Assembly (NCBI GenBank): GCA_028565635.1
Contig: JAOXYB010041127.1
Coordinates: forward strand, 1-13,004
Reading direction: 5' to 3'
Source of the DNA: Phoronis ovalis
Lineage: Eukaryota; Phoronida; Phoronidae
Length of the DNA: 13,004 nucleotides
Shown: piece by piece, positions 1 through 9,826 of the stretch
Numbering within the stretch: position 1 is the first letter of the stretch
How the letters are laid out: each line of letters opens with the position of its first letter
The notes under the pieces: generated by a model
What the model saw: the letters and a program-made list of their open reading frames with translations, nothing else
Databases searched by the model: none
What the model was told of the DNA's origin: nothing
Made by a program: the position numbers and the translations under genes

Positions 1-27
1 ATATATGCCGGCGTGTGGAAATGGGGT

Positions 28-68
28 AGAGGAAACGTCACAGTACAATAGATCGTAACGTTTCCTCT
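28..68. repeat. Perfect 11-bp inverted repeat with 19-base loop
   Basis: agaggaaacgt at 28-38 pairs with acgtttcctct at 58-68. The arms are exact. The element sits at the window edge, so its context cannot be judged. It could be a transcribed hairpin or a fragment of a terminal inverted repeat. Confidence 0.7.
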
Positions 69-283
69 GGCTCGAGAAATTTTGAGCATGTCATTTATAC
101 AAATGTACACTGTTCCTTTGGGCTTCAGTAAAAGTACATTTGTAACTATCATGATGATATCACTTCATAGTATTTACACAAGAATGAATTATTTTGATAG
201 CAAAATGTCTAGTTTGCATGTTAAAGATTATAATGTTGCTAGGGTTTCTCCTTATGGTTCTGAAATTGATCACAAAACATTTT

Positions 284-317
284 TAATTAAATAATCCTTT
301 TAATTAAATAATCCTTT
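284..317. repeat. 17-bp tandem repeat, two exact copies
   Basis: The unit taattaaataatccttt is repeated at 284-300 and 301-317 without a mismatch, with a few more matching bases on each side. It is AT-rich and low complexity, with no sign of a function. Confidence 0.85.
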
Positions 318-3300
318 TAAAATATATTCTGAGTTATCCTAATGCACAAATGGCATACTGTTTGAGTTTCATTAAGAGATATCAGTATACAACTTAAAAC
401 AATTCTTGCAGTATTACTAGTGAATCAATTACCATTGAAGTAATCTAACAATTTCACACACACTATAGCATGCCATTAATCTGAGGGTTACCTCCAAACA
501 TTCAATACATTGAAAGAGATCAATTTTCCGTAGTGAAAAAAATACTTCACTTATTTACTGGTAAAATCTCATTTACATTTCTCAAATTTACAGATGCCTT
601 GACTTAATTATTTCATTTACAGCGCAATAAATACAAATTTATACCAAATAAACTATTTTACTTTGTACAAATGGTTGTGCGCCTTAGTGATGAAGGAAAC
701 AAATGGGAACTTTACCTTTAACCAATACTATTATCAAATATTTCGTTTATATTTTATAATCTAAAACATATTATTTTTGCGGTAATATACACTCCAAATA
801 AACAAAACTAAACTCATACACAACAATGTAGAATTATAGGGAAGACTAGAAGCCAAAATTTCACGAAAAATGGATTAAATAGAATATTTGCCAGTCTTTC
901 ATATAGGATTTGTATTATTATACAGATTGCATGGGCATTAATATTATCAAATAAAACATATAGCAACTTTGTAAGCATGTTATTTGCTATGAAAACATTG
1001 TTATGCTATATATGATTGTATACTTATGTACGCTTGTCAAATAAAAAGCATATAATTTCAACCTTATTCACTACAAAGTCGACTACTGAACAGATGTCAA
1101 GGTCAGGGCAAACACACGGGAAATTAGTGTTTTTGTATATAAATAAAAAAATTAGCAAAAAATGTTAGCGGGTGTCATTCGCCCAATGCCTAATGCGTGC
1201 CTAATGGCATGTGTCTGCTACTCAAACTTATACCAATTTGGTTGGAAAATTTAAGTTACCGAATTTGATAAACATTATCCACATTGACAGAAAAGCCACT
1301 CAAAATTTGTCCAAACCAAGTATGCGTAACTGTAAACAATATACATAGAACTCTAAAAGGTAATTCCTGTTCAGAGTGGCAGCTATGTACTTGAACTATT
1401 TCCAGTTATATACTTGTGTGCTTAGGAGTCATATAAGATCAACCATTTGTAAAACTTTTGTGAAAGATATTATTAATGGCTACCTTAAGAGACATCATAA
1501 AAACAAACCTGGAGGAAATGTTTTGAATGTGAATGACGCATGCATGCGGGGAAAACAGGTCTATAAATAAAACAGTAAACCATATTCAATCATAGATTTG
1601 AGTGTTTGAGGATGGATTTTAGTATATTGATCGGAACTGCTATTATCAAATATTGAGGCATATCTCATTTCTAATAAATACAAATCACAGATTTCTTAAG
1701 ATTGTGGAAATTAAGATATAAAGTAAGACAAGCATAACAGAACTTGTCAAACATTCAAATAAAAGATGCACTTACACTCTGGCAAGATAAACAGAACAGG
1801 TAGCCCAGGCATGAATATTAAATATATCTATAAGCTATTTAAAAGTTTTAAAAAATCAGCAACAATAACATTTTCAAACACTAGAGCACATTTGCAACAA
1901 CAAAAATATCTGCAATACTTCTGAACAGCTCAATAAGTAATTAAATAGACTTTTCCTGTATTCAATACATTTTTTCAATTCGATAAAGAATTTAAAAAAT
2001 TGATCTAATTGGTTCTCTAACGTGCCAGCACAATCAATGTAAGAAATATTAAAATACATTATTACCACAAATTAACATGCAAGTACTAGGTGACTGGTGG
2101 AGAACAATAACACGATTTAGTAAACCTATCCATGTACACAGCCAGGAAAGGGCTTAATTTAGCAGTGGACTAATTGTTAAATTTCTTTCTGTTTCTTGTG
2201 GCACAAATAATACAACTTGAAATAAACTATAAATGGAAGCTGGGAAAGAAAGCATGAGTATGCTTGGTAGCACAGGAAAAATCAACTCAGTAATGTGGCA
2301 TATTTTTTTTAATAGGAATTCTGTTTTTAAGTCCTGAAAATGTTATTTATAATAAGACTTTGATAGTTGCATGATAAAATGTTTTCATTTGCCAAAAATA
2401 AATGTATTCTATATATCTTTATATAAACAACATTTTGAAACAAAACATAAAAATGACAGCAGAAAAGTATCACCCTTGACAAGATGTGGTACAGTTCATA
2501 TTTTTAGTTTAAAATTAATGTTTCCAGCTATTTTAGTATTATGACTGAAAACGGTTTCCTCCATTATGGCTCATGATAAAATGAGTTCTGCAAATAAAAC
2601 TGGACAGAACTACTATTTGTCACCCCACTTGAACAGACTAAGTAGTGGTTTATTCAAACACTGGACTGTTTACTTTATGTCTATGCGGTCAAGTGAAAGG
2701 GACATATCACACATAGACATTTCTCAACAGCCACTTGCTTTTTAGAAATCAATGCTATATTTCTGCATGCGGAAAATGTACACCTATGAGGCCTCATTTC
2801 ATAGCCTTCCTTAGTAAACATAACGATGTTTACAGTGGGAGAAGTGCAAACCAGCAAGCAAACATTTTTGTCTGTGTATGCATTATATACTTATCCTGGG
2901 CTGGTGGTGGTGTTTACTCAGTTACTTTTATGTGAGGTGCGTATAGGCCCGGGTGAAAATTTTGAATTTTGATTTAACTATTTACTTTGGATTGGTGCAT
3001 TTTTCGGCAATATCGTGTAATAGGTCCATTTGGACCTAATAAATTTTGAAATAATCTTCCGCCAAAAAAAAACAGTTTTTATTTTGTTTTTTTTCTGTTA
3101 ACCTTAATATTTACAAAAACTTTTAGATTTGGTTTGCTAAAATTTTGGATATCGTATAGCTGCACATAGTTTCGAATATTTAAACAATATAAAATTGAGT
3201 TCCACCTTCTTCCAATGCTCATTTATTTAGTGATCACCTTACAAATGTTTTATGCAGCACCTTGCATGTCTATGAATTCATGAATACTCATATATCATTT

Positions 3301-4141
3301 ACCTACTATTATTCAATTTATAAGTGATTTGGTAATAAATGAAGAAATGTTTTGTTACAGGTCATACTTTACTACAAAATTGATCTATAAACTGCATATG
3401 TACAGAAAAGTTTAATCAGGGATTAAGCCATATTTCTTAAAGGTTGCTTCAGTGCAGTTAAAAACTAATATTAATCTGATTTTTAAATCCCAGCAACAAA
3501 TGCATTTATTGGACAAGGACATACACTAATTTCAGAGTTTACTCATTAATAAAGTAACTTCTGTATATGTTTTCTCATTTCATGAAACATATTGGATTTT
3601 CATAATAAAAAGCCTAGTATTTATGCATAGTCATTTATTTTTTAGGCAGACATTCTTTTTAGTGGTGTGTAACTGAACTATTAAATCTCAATGAATCAGG
3701 TAAGTATATATAGCTACCTTTGAAAGATAAACAGGAAACTTCTAAGAGCATGCTAGTCAGTAATGGCATAAGTTGATACATAAAACTGATAAGAACTAGT
3801 CAGTAAACATCTTCAGATTATCTAATCTACAATGTAGTTATGTACACTAACCAGGAATTAAATTATTTTATATCAACGTTTTCTTGAAATTCTTGATAGA
3901 GCAACAGAGTTGTAGAGGTTTTGTTTTGTACGCATGCAATCAAATTTAGAAGCGCAAACATAGAAACAATTTCTCCCACTTAAACAGAACCAAATCGAGA
4001 ATATATCCTACTATTCTGTTTCTACGTTCATTACTGTTTCTACGTGCCACTATGTTGAATGCACAAAAATTTAACAATTACAATATATCAAACTTAATCA
4101 AAGAACATAATTTAAATTATAAAATTCAATTTAGAGGGACA

Positions 4142-4280
4142 TACCTGACCGTCATAGTGACAGAGAGACCACTGTATGTTCCATTGTTTGGTCAGTTTAC
4201 AGAATAATCTATTTATCTTTTTATTGATTGGTGATAAAAAACCTATTATTGATTTTAAGTATGTATACAGTGGTCAGGTA
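4142..4280. repeat. Imperfect foldback element with an interrupted left arm
   Basis: The right arm atacagtggtcaggta (4265-4280) is the inverse of tacctgacc (4142-4150) plus gaccactgtat (4167-4177). The left arm is therefore the same 16-base inverted repeat split by an inserted or duplicated segment that includes a second gacc. About 90 bases lie between the arms. This resembles a small foldback or MITE remnant. No clear target-site duplication was seen. Confidence 0.4.
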
Positions 4281-4423
4281 AAGTTTGTAATATGCAATTA
4301 TCCCATTTATGAATAGAAGACAGGAACAATTAGCATATATATGCAGAAAGTCAGAAATCACTTGATAGCTATGTGTTGTTCATTTATAAAGACAGTAGAA
4401 CTTAATTGTTCGAAAGGATCAAT

Positions 4424-4900
4424 AGTCAACAGTAATAAATGTGAACTGAACTGCATAGTTGGAAAACAGTTTTATAACATCAAATCATACTTTCATCAGT
4501 AAAAACCCAGCCAGACACCTGCCAGTTAAATTAGAAACTGCGAGCCAATTGTGTATCGTTTAGCAAAAAATATCCATGCGTAATAGAAACTTATAACGTA
4601 GTTTGGTGTCAAGGTTTAACAACAACGATAAGAATTTTTCCACGGTCATTGGCATGGTGGTAAAACCTGCGCTACACTTGAATCTTTTGAATAGCAGGTG
4701 TTGTAAAGCCATTGTATAGCCAAATGAAAACTAAAGTATACAAAGTAAACAAAATCTGTGTATAAAAACAACATCTGCATAAGCCATGATAGACCATGTG
4801 TAAAATTCATCCATGAATTTCAAATGGTTACTAACAATATTTTTCTGAACTACAAAATAATAAGTTTGGGTGAAAAACTTACAGTCAACAGTAATAAATG
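4424..4900. repeat. 18-bp direct repeat pair 459 bases apart
   Basis: agtcaacagtaataaatg occurs at 4424-4441 and again at 4883-4900, exactly. An 18-base exact match is unlikely by chance in 13 kb, though AT-rich composition raises the odds. The intervening sequence shows no element that these could flank as a duplicated target. Confidence 0.6.
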
Positions 4901-6812
4901 AATTCACAGTCTACAGCAAAGTACAACAGTAATTTGAAACAGGTCACGAAGTCATTGTGCCTCGGGTGGTCAGACAATACAACGTAGTTTAACAGAAAAA
5001 AATTCAAGAAATCGTTATGTTCTGTAGACAACATTTACCCTAAACATCACCACATGAAACATTTTAGAAATATATACAAGTGTTCGCAATTGATGATGCC
5101 TCATTTCTTCACAGCATACGTATCCCGTATCCCATAAAAGGTATACATACTAATTTATACAATGTTAGCAACAAAACCGATATAGTTTCAGAACGGTGAA
5201 ATCCACAGTTTAATCCTAAAATCATCAACTCTATGTAACATTTCAGAAGGCTACTGTACCTGTAAATCCATATTCTAATTGATATTTTTTCACTCAAGTA
5301 TTCTATCTGCTTTCAGTGTGATCAATGTTCATGTGTTTATGTAAATGTTCACACACAGGAAATTATTATACTCACTGAATTAAATATTTTCTAAGTTTAA
5401 ACATCTATAATGTAATATAAATATATGCTAAGTTCTGCATATTTTATAAGTTTTTAGATAAATACTGGTTAATGTTTAAACAGTACACATCTAAGAACAT
5501 TCTCTAAGAATTCCTTGCATGTCTGATGTTAGATACCTAGCTATCATAACATGCTGACTAAAAATAAATGTTACATTTATTTTGTAGAAATGAATTTAAT
5601 AACAGATCTGTCATTCGTAAAAATAGAATTTACATAGCATTTGAACTGGTAAATTATAAATTTTGCTAGAAATAGAAACTTTCTGATGATAGTAAGCTAA
5701 AAATTTAGAAATGATTGCATTCCATTGCTAGAGTTTAGTAAAATATGGTTACATGTTCAGAGACAAAAACTAACTGAAATAAAATCGACCGTTTTCCTGT
5801 TCATACACAGATTTGAATCAAATTTTAACTAGACAAGCCTTCTTAACACAATTCTAAAACACTCTCATAAACAGAGCTTTATTTGAGTAATGAGTTTAAA
5901 TACTGTCAGTGAAAAGTTGAAATCACACAACATATTGAAAATGCTGCTTGTCATAACAGAGATAGAAGAGCTGATTAGCACAGTGAAAAATAAATATCTA
6001 TTTACAACTGTTACTATACACACAAGTTATCAAACAACACAGGTTGTCTATAAGGACATGGAAAATAAACTTTAGAGTTTTGATAGGTGTCCACAAAGTA
6101 AATTAAAATTCTTATCAGTTAACTATTGATCTGGACTGTGATTAATGATTAACAGAGTAATATATAATACAATTAAAATGTCTAGAAACATTGAAATTCA
6201 AAGATGTGTAAATGATATAGTACGGCATAGTGATTTTACAGATTTACCACCACTAACAGTAACACAGTGTTAATTACTATAAAGTTAAAAATTTCAAGAT
6301 ATAATGTGGTTGTGAAATACACCGTATTTGGCAACGAAACTATAGGCCTTTAGCTATGCATATGGATGTTCCTTTTTTGTTGTACAGTGTCAAACGATGT
6401 GTACTTACTTAAATAAAACACATATTTGTGGAGACTAGTAACCATAGCCGAAAGGCGTGCAGGTTTCTTGTGACATTTTACCTTAGATGAATATTTTGAT
6501 AAGATCTGTTAAACACTGGGGGATAAAAGTGATATTTAAAGTATTTTTTTATCGGATGTTAAACAAAAGAACTTGAATCACAATCAGAAGCACTTTTTTG
6601 TGTACTTAACATACTTTAAGCAAATATGGGGTAAATAGGATGTAAACTGAACATATTAGACAACACACTTTTCATTTTACCATAGTGTATTCACCATAAT
6701 GACATTTATTTTGAATTCATTTCCATCAATACAGCTTCACCGATGTGACCATAGGTACAGAAAAATGAGAAAATAGCTCAAGGCCAATGAAACAATCCTT
6801 CCATTTGCATTC

Positions 6813-7130
6813 AGATCCAGGGGGGGTACTGACCATATTGTAAGATGGGGGTGTGCAGCCCAAACTCAAAATATGACCCCATTTTTAGGGAGTTTGGTAT
6901 CAATTAAAAATAGGCCCATTTTTAGGGTTTTCTGTCACAAAAGGTTTTCTCTTGGAGAAATCTCCAGAAATGGAACCTTTCAAAGAAATTGTGAAAAAAC
7001 AACCTGTTATAAGGGATTCTGATGAAAGGTAGATCCATTTTTAGGAACATTTCTGTGAAAAGTGGAATTATGTTTAGGGATTTGGGTTGTGTTCATCATG
7101 TATGTAAGTGCCCCCCTCGGATTCGGATCT
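6813..7130. repeat. Interspersed repeat with short inverted ends and repeated internal motif
   Basis: The segment begins agatcc followed by a run of seven G and ends with six C and then ggatct, so its two ends are inverted copies, with a few extra bases on the right. Inside, ccatttttaggg occurs at 6879-6890 and 6916-6927, a close copy lies at 7035-7045 and a partial one at 7070-7079. A nested inverted repeat (aaaggtt 6940-6946 with aaccttt 6974-6980, enclosing tggaga and tctcca) lies in the middle. The plus strand is open for roughly 67 codons from the left end, reading P-F-L-G and P-I-F-R at the repeated motifs, then breaks with several stops. It appears to be a decayed copy of a dispersed repeat. 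The class is not known to me. Confidence 0.55.
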
Positions 7131-7442
7131 ACAAAATGAAGCTCAGTCTGGAGCTTCGTTATAGCTAGCAATACTACTGATTACTAATGGAAGAGTTTCT
7201 TGGCCAAGCTCAAATTCAATTTCAGAGCAACGGTATCAGCACAGAGATTATATAATATATAGATTATATAGTCACGTTATTGTTGGAGGTGCACTCTCCC
7301 CTTGGCCTTTGCACGTCAAGACGGTGACATATTATGTGTACTTTCGATACGGTGATATAATAGTTCGTTACTTATTGATTATTGAGGTAATCGCTTTATG
7401 GTCAGAATCCTCTGAAATATCTTAAGAAAAAGTTGGCTTCGT

Positions 7443-7456
7443 GTTGCCAAGCAAAC
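7443..7456. promoter_or_regulatory. X-box-like (RFX-type) site, one mismatch
   Basis: GTTGCCAAGCAAAC resembles the RFX binding site: a GTTGCC half, a short spacer and an inverted GCAAC-like half with one mismatch. It lies in a less AT-rich patch, about 40 bases from a minus-strand splice donor (AAAG then GTAAGG, exon end at 7498). That would fit a promoter-proximal region of a gene reading left, but no coding exon is visible there. Confidence 0.2.
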
Positions 7457-7491
7457 GTCAACTGAATGAGATCGAGTTAGAGCCGGGTGAT

Positions 7492-7498
7492 CCTTACC
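7492..7498 (-). other. Candidate minus-strand splice donor (GTAAGG)
   Basis: On the minus strand, GTTGCTAAAG is followed by GTAAGG, a good 5' splice site. The exon before it, running to about 7550 or beyond, has stops in its frames and may be a non-coding first exon of a leftward gene whose coding exons lie outside the window. Confidence 0.2.
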
Positions 7499-7688
7499 TT
7501 TAGCAACTTAAAAAAGTTGTTTTTAGCTGCAGCTTATTGATAACTACACTGGAACTAATCCTTAGACATGCTCCAATGACAGAACATTTACTTTTTACTT
7601 CATAGTGTTGTTAAATCGGCTAGGGTTGTCTAGTACAAGTGATCCGCTTTCGTACAAGTTGATAGCTCCAATGTAAACTACTTGCCCA

Positions 7689-8098
7689 ATGCGCACCTCA
7701 TTGGCGCAGAACGTGAATCTCGAAAATGAAAACTCCGAATTCACGGGAGACAACTCTCTAAAAGACTACTGGTTGACAGATGGCCCAGGAACAATATCGC
7801 ACTTTTTGATATTAGGCAGTTTTAGTTTAATAGTTTTCGTAGATTGTACAAAAGAAAATGAAATATGTTTTTCTATTATTTTTACTTCATTTATGACCTC
7901 TTGCACTTTTATAATGAAATTTATACAATTTGTACCCGTGTTAGTATTTGCAGGGTGTACTGAGCTAAATGAAAACATGGTGTGCATTATTTTTTTACGA
8001 AAGCATCTTAATGGCCGGCATAAAATAAAAAGTAGAAAAATTAATTGAGTATTTAAAAGAAGATAAAAATCTTTGCGTATTTTATAATTTACCATCAT
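7689..8098. other. Pair of overlapping opposed ORFs (119 and 110 codons)
   Basis: A plus-strand ORF (ATG 7689 to TGA ending 8048) and a minus-strand ORF (8098 down to a TAG at 7766) overlap for over 280 bases. The first 30 or so codons of the plus ORF look coding-like (hydrophilic, mixed usage), and the rest is Phe/Ile-rich and hydrophobic. The last part of the minus ORF has a coding-like tail (C-D-I-V-P-G-P-S-V-N-Q). Neither is recognisable. The block lies about 120 bases beyond the poly(A) signal of the 480-residue gene. It may be an exon of an adjacent gene, a decayed element or chance. Confidence 0.2.
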
Positions 8099-8219
8099 AA
8101 TTTTGAGCCATCCATCTTCGAGAGCATTGTATAGCTGAACAGTTAGGCATCGATCAGTTCAACAACTATAATACTGGACACTGTTTCACATAGATATCTT
8201 GGTTGAACAAAGATTTGCT

Positions 8220-8225
8220 TTTATT
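8220..8225 (-). terminator. Poly(A) signal AATAAA for the 480-residue gene
   Basis: The plus strand reads tttatt, which is AATAAA on the minus strand, 98 bases beyond the TAG stop at 8323-8325. It is the first canonical hexamer after the stop. A T/G-containing stretch follows it, as expected downstream of a cleavage site. The implied 3' UTR is about 110-130 bases. Confidence 0.6.
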
Positions 8226-8322
8226 AGTTATATCAGACAAGAAATTAAAACATTACACACAATTAAATATATTTTTTCAACAAAAACGAAAAACCATTTT
8301 ATCAGTATTTTAAAACGTCTTT

Positions 8323-9765
8323 CTAAATAGAGGAAAATCTTATTCTTGCTTTAAATTTTGTTAACATTTTCTTTTCGTCTTCATCTAAATTTTGCAGTGG
8401 AATTTGGCTCCCAGCCGGAACTTTCCCACCAACATGAAGGAGAAACTTTTTTACTTTCCCCAAAGCTTCATTATATTTTTCTGCTTGAGTTACTCGTTTT
8501 AGCTTTTGAATTTTTGCTTGTTCTTGTCTGCTTTCCTCTTTTGCACTCAGAATCTCTTGCTTTTTAGGAACATATACACGATTTGAAGATGCCATAGTAA
8601 ACCTTTGAACTGGGGGTAGGGCCTGTTGAGCGTCATTCTTTTCTTTAGAATCAACTTTTCTGCACGATGCCGATTCGGAGTTTCGTCCTAAAGATTGGTT
8701 TAGATTTCTATCTCGCAAGGACAAATTCCCCTTTCTCTTTGAAGAATTGGCATCTGTAAATTGCCAAGAAACTTCAATCGAACGCCTTTTTCTTATCGGT
8801 AAATGGCCACTTATTGTTGGCATGCTCTCGCGCTTTTTATATTCTAACTGTCGTTTGGCCAATGCCATTGCGCCATCAGTGTACTGGTCGGGGTCATGAA
8901 TATCGGGATCAATAAACTTTTGATCGCTTTCACCTCTTTTTTCTTTAACTTCTGTATGGTTTGCTTTTAGAGCATTTATAAGCTTTGCGGTAAATGGTAA
9001 CTTTTCAGATAACTTGTTCAATTTGGGCTTTGAAATTGCCGAAGCAGCACTGGGATGTTTATCGCCTTGTTCGGCAGAATCTGAATCACTAAGCTGATCT
9101 TGAGTTTTATTCATAAATCCATTTTTAAAACTTGGAAACGCGGACAATTGCCGTACATTTGATTTACTACTGTTTCGCTTTCTTAAAAATTCTTGTTTTG
9201 ATAAAAAATTGTCAGAATCATCCAAACCACTTCGCCGTACTGGAACTTCGACTGAGCTAAATCGTCTACCAGGTGGCGCCGTTAATGGCGGTTGTCGAGA
9301 GACTCTTGTTGGTAACAACAATGGTGTAACACTACGGTCATCGTCGTCACTGGCATCACTCCAAAATACAGATGACGTATGCGCAGCGAAGCTAACACGA
9401 CGTTTCTGTTTAAGTTCGTCTGTTGGCTCACTGACACTGTTATAGTCTGCTACCTGCTCGATTGCCACATTATTCTTTTTTGTATCACCGTGGTTATTAT
9501 TTTTATCGGTATCTGCTTTTAGTTCCATAACAACTTCTTTGCATTTTCTAGCTTTAAGTTCCATTTGTAGTAATAGTATTTCGTGCTTTATCTTTCCCAT
9601 TCTGTAATCTTCGTCTTTATTCATATTCCCAATTGTTTCTTTCAACTTTCTCTCATCTCGATAGTTATTAAAACGAACGCGTTCCATCCGTTTTTCAGAC
9701 TGATAAAACGTTTTTTTAGGATTTTTCCCAGAGTGTGTTTGCTTCTCTTTGTTAGCGTCAGCCAT
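8323..9765 (-). CDS. Unrecognised 480-residue charged, disordered protein with a PP1-docking RVxF motif
   Basis: This is the only long open frame in the window, and its base composition is visibly less AT-rich than the flanks. I start it at the ATG at 9763-9765 (A at -3, G at +4, a good Kozak context). The open frame extends five codons further only through a TTG, and an in-frame TGA sits at 9787-9789. I do not recognise the family. Seen: a Lys/Glu-rich, probably helical segment at about residues 22-85; K-R-R-V-S-F at 121-126, a canonical PP1-binding RVxF motif that also reads as a PKA site (S125); an acidic S-D-A-S-D-D-D-D patch to 143; a Ser-rich middle with more R-R-x-S sites; a D-P-D-rich stretch at 286-298; R-K-R-R at 325-328, a possible nuclear localisation signal; and a charged helix at about 403-445. 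No signal peptide or membrane segment is visible. I infer an intracellular scaffold, possibly a PP1 regulatory subunit. No carbohydrate-binding or ankyrin domain is evident, so it does not match the glycogen-targeting or MYPT types. It is confident as a gene and weak as to function. Confidence 0.85.
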   Translation of the reverse strand: MADANKEKQTHSGKNPKKTFYQSEKRMERVRFNNYRDERKLKETIGNMNKDEDYRMGKIKHEILLLQMELKARKCKEVVMELKADTDKNNNHGDTKKNNVAIEQVADYNSVSEPTDELKQKRRVSFAAHTSSVFWSDASDDDDRSVTPLLLPTRVSRQPPLTAPPGRRFSSVEVPVRRSGLDDSDNFLSKQEFLRKRNSSKSNVRQLSAFPSFKNGFMNKTQDQLSDSDSAEQGDKHPSAASAISKPKLNKLSEKLPFTAKLINALKANHTEVKEKRGESDQKFIDPDIHDPDQYTDGAMALAKRQLEYKKRESMPTISGHLPIRKRRSIEVSWQFTDANSSKRKGNLSLRDRNLNQSLGRNSESASCRKVDSKEKNDAQQALPPVQRFTMASSNRVYVPKKQEILSAKEESRQEQAKIQKLKRVTQAEKYNEALGKVKKFLLHVGGKVPAGSQIPLQNLDEDEKKMLTKFKARIRFSSI

Positions 9766-9805
9766 AGTACGTGTTTTCAAAGTATTTCAATATGATCGTC
9801 AAGTT

Positions 9806-9826
9806 CTGAAAAATTGAATTGTATTA
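9806..9826 (-). other. Candidate 3' splice site just upstream of the main start codon
   Basis: Read on the minus strand, a pyrimidine-rich run ends in TTTTTCAG, with the AG at 9806-9807 and exon sequence beginning at 9805. This lies 40 bases before the ATG at 9765. It suggests that the coding exon is preceded by one or more 5' UTR exons further right in the window. Evidence is motif only, with no transcript. Confidence 0.5.

Larger units (their letters stand above)
318..6812. other. Long AT-rich non-coding stretch
   Basis: About 6.5 kb with no convincing exon on either strand. Open frames are under 70 codons, of AT-rich composition (Ile, Lys, Asn, Tyr, Phe), without flanking splice sites. 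It holds the small repeats listed separately, a 7-bp stem-loop at 3021-3038 followed at once by AATAAA, and a poly-A/poly-T stretch near 3064-3100. It is most likely an intron or intergenic sequence. The short ORF ending at 1570 runs straight into AATAAA but has no other support. Confidence 0.6.

Noticed and set aside
82-294. ORF of 70 codons near the left end
   Set aside because: It opens with TTG, is AT-rich and has no splice or homology support. It ends within the 17-bp tandem repeat.
1376-1570. ORF of 64 codons running into AATAAA
   Set aside because: It opens with GTG. The first ATG gives 61 residues of no recognised family, and there is no acceptor or promoter evidence. The AATAAA is common in such DNA.
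3021-3038. Stem-loop taggtcc-attt-ggaccta considered as a histone-type 3' end
   Set aside because: The stem and loop do not match the histone consensus, and no histone coding sequence is nearby. The adjacent AATAAA is probably coincidental.
5109-5297. Minus-strand hydrophobic ORF of 62 codons
   Set aside because: Its Ile/Leu/Tyr-rich composition is typical of random AT-rich sequence, and no flanking signals were found.
9766-9780. Five extra N-terminal codons of the large ORF, starting at TTG
   Set aside because: TTG is not a normal start in animals, and the next in-frame ATG at 9765 has a good context. An in-frame stop lies just upstream at 9787-9789.
8358-9795. Three plus-strand ORFs at 8358-8567, 9209-9445 and 9583-9795
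   Set aside because: They lie antisense within or over the 480-residue gene and have compositions expected of its reverse strand. They have no independent support.
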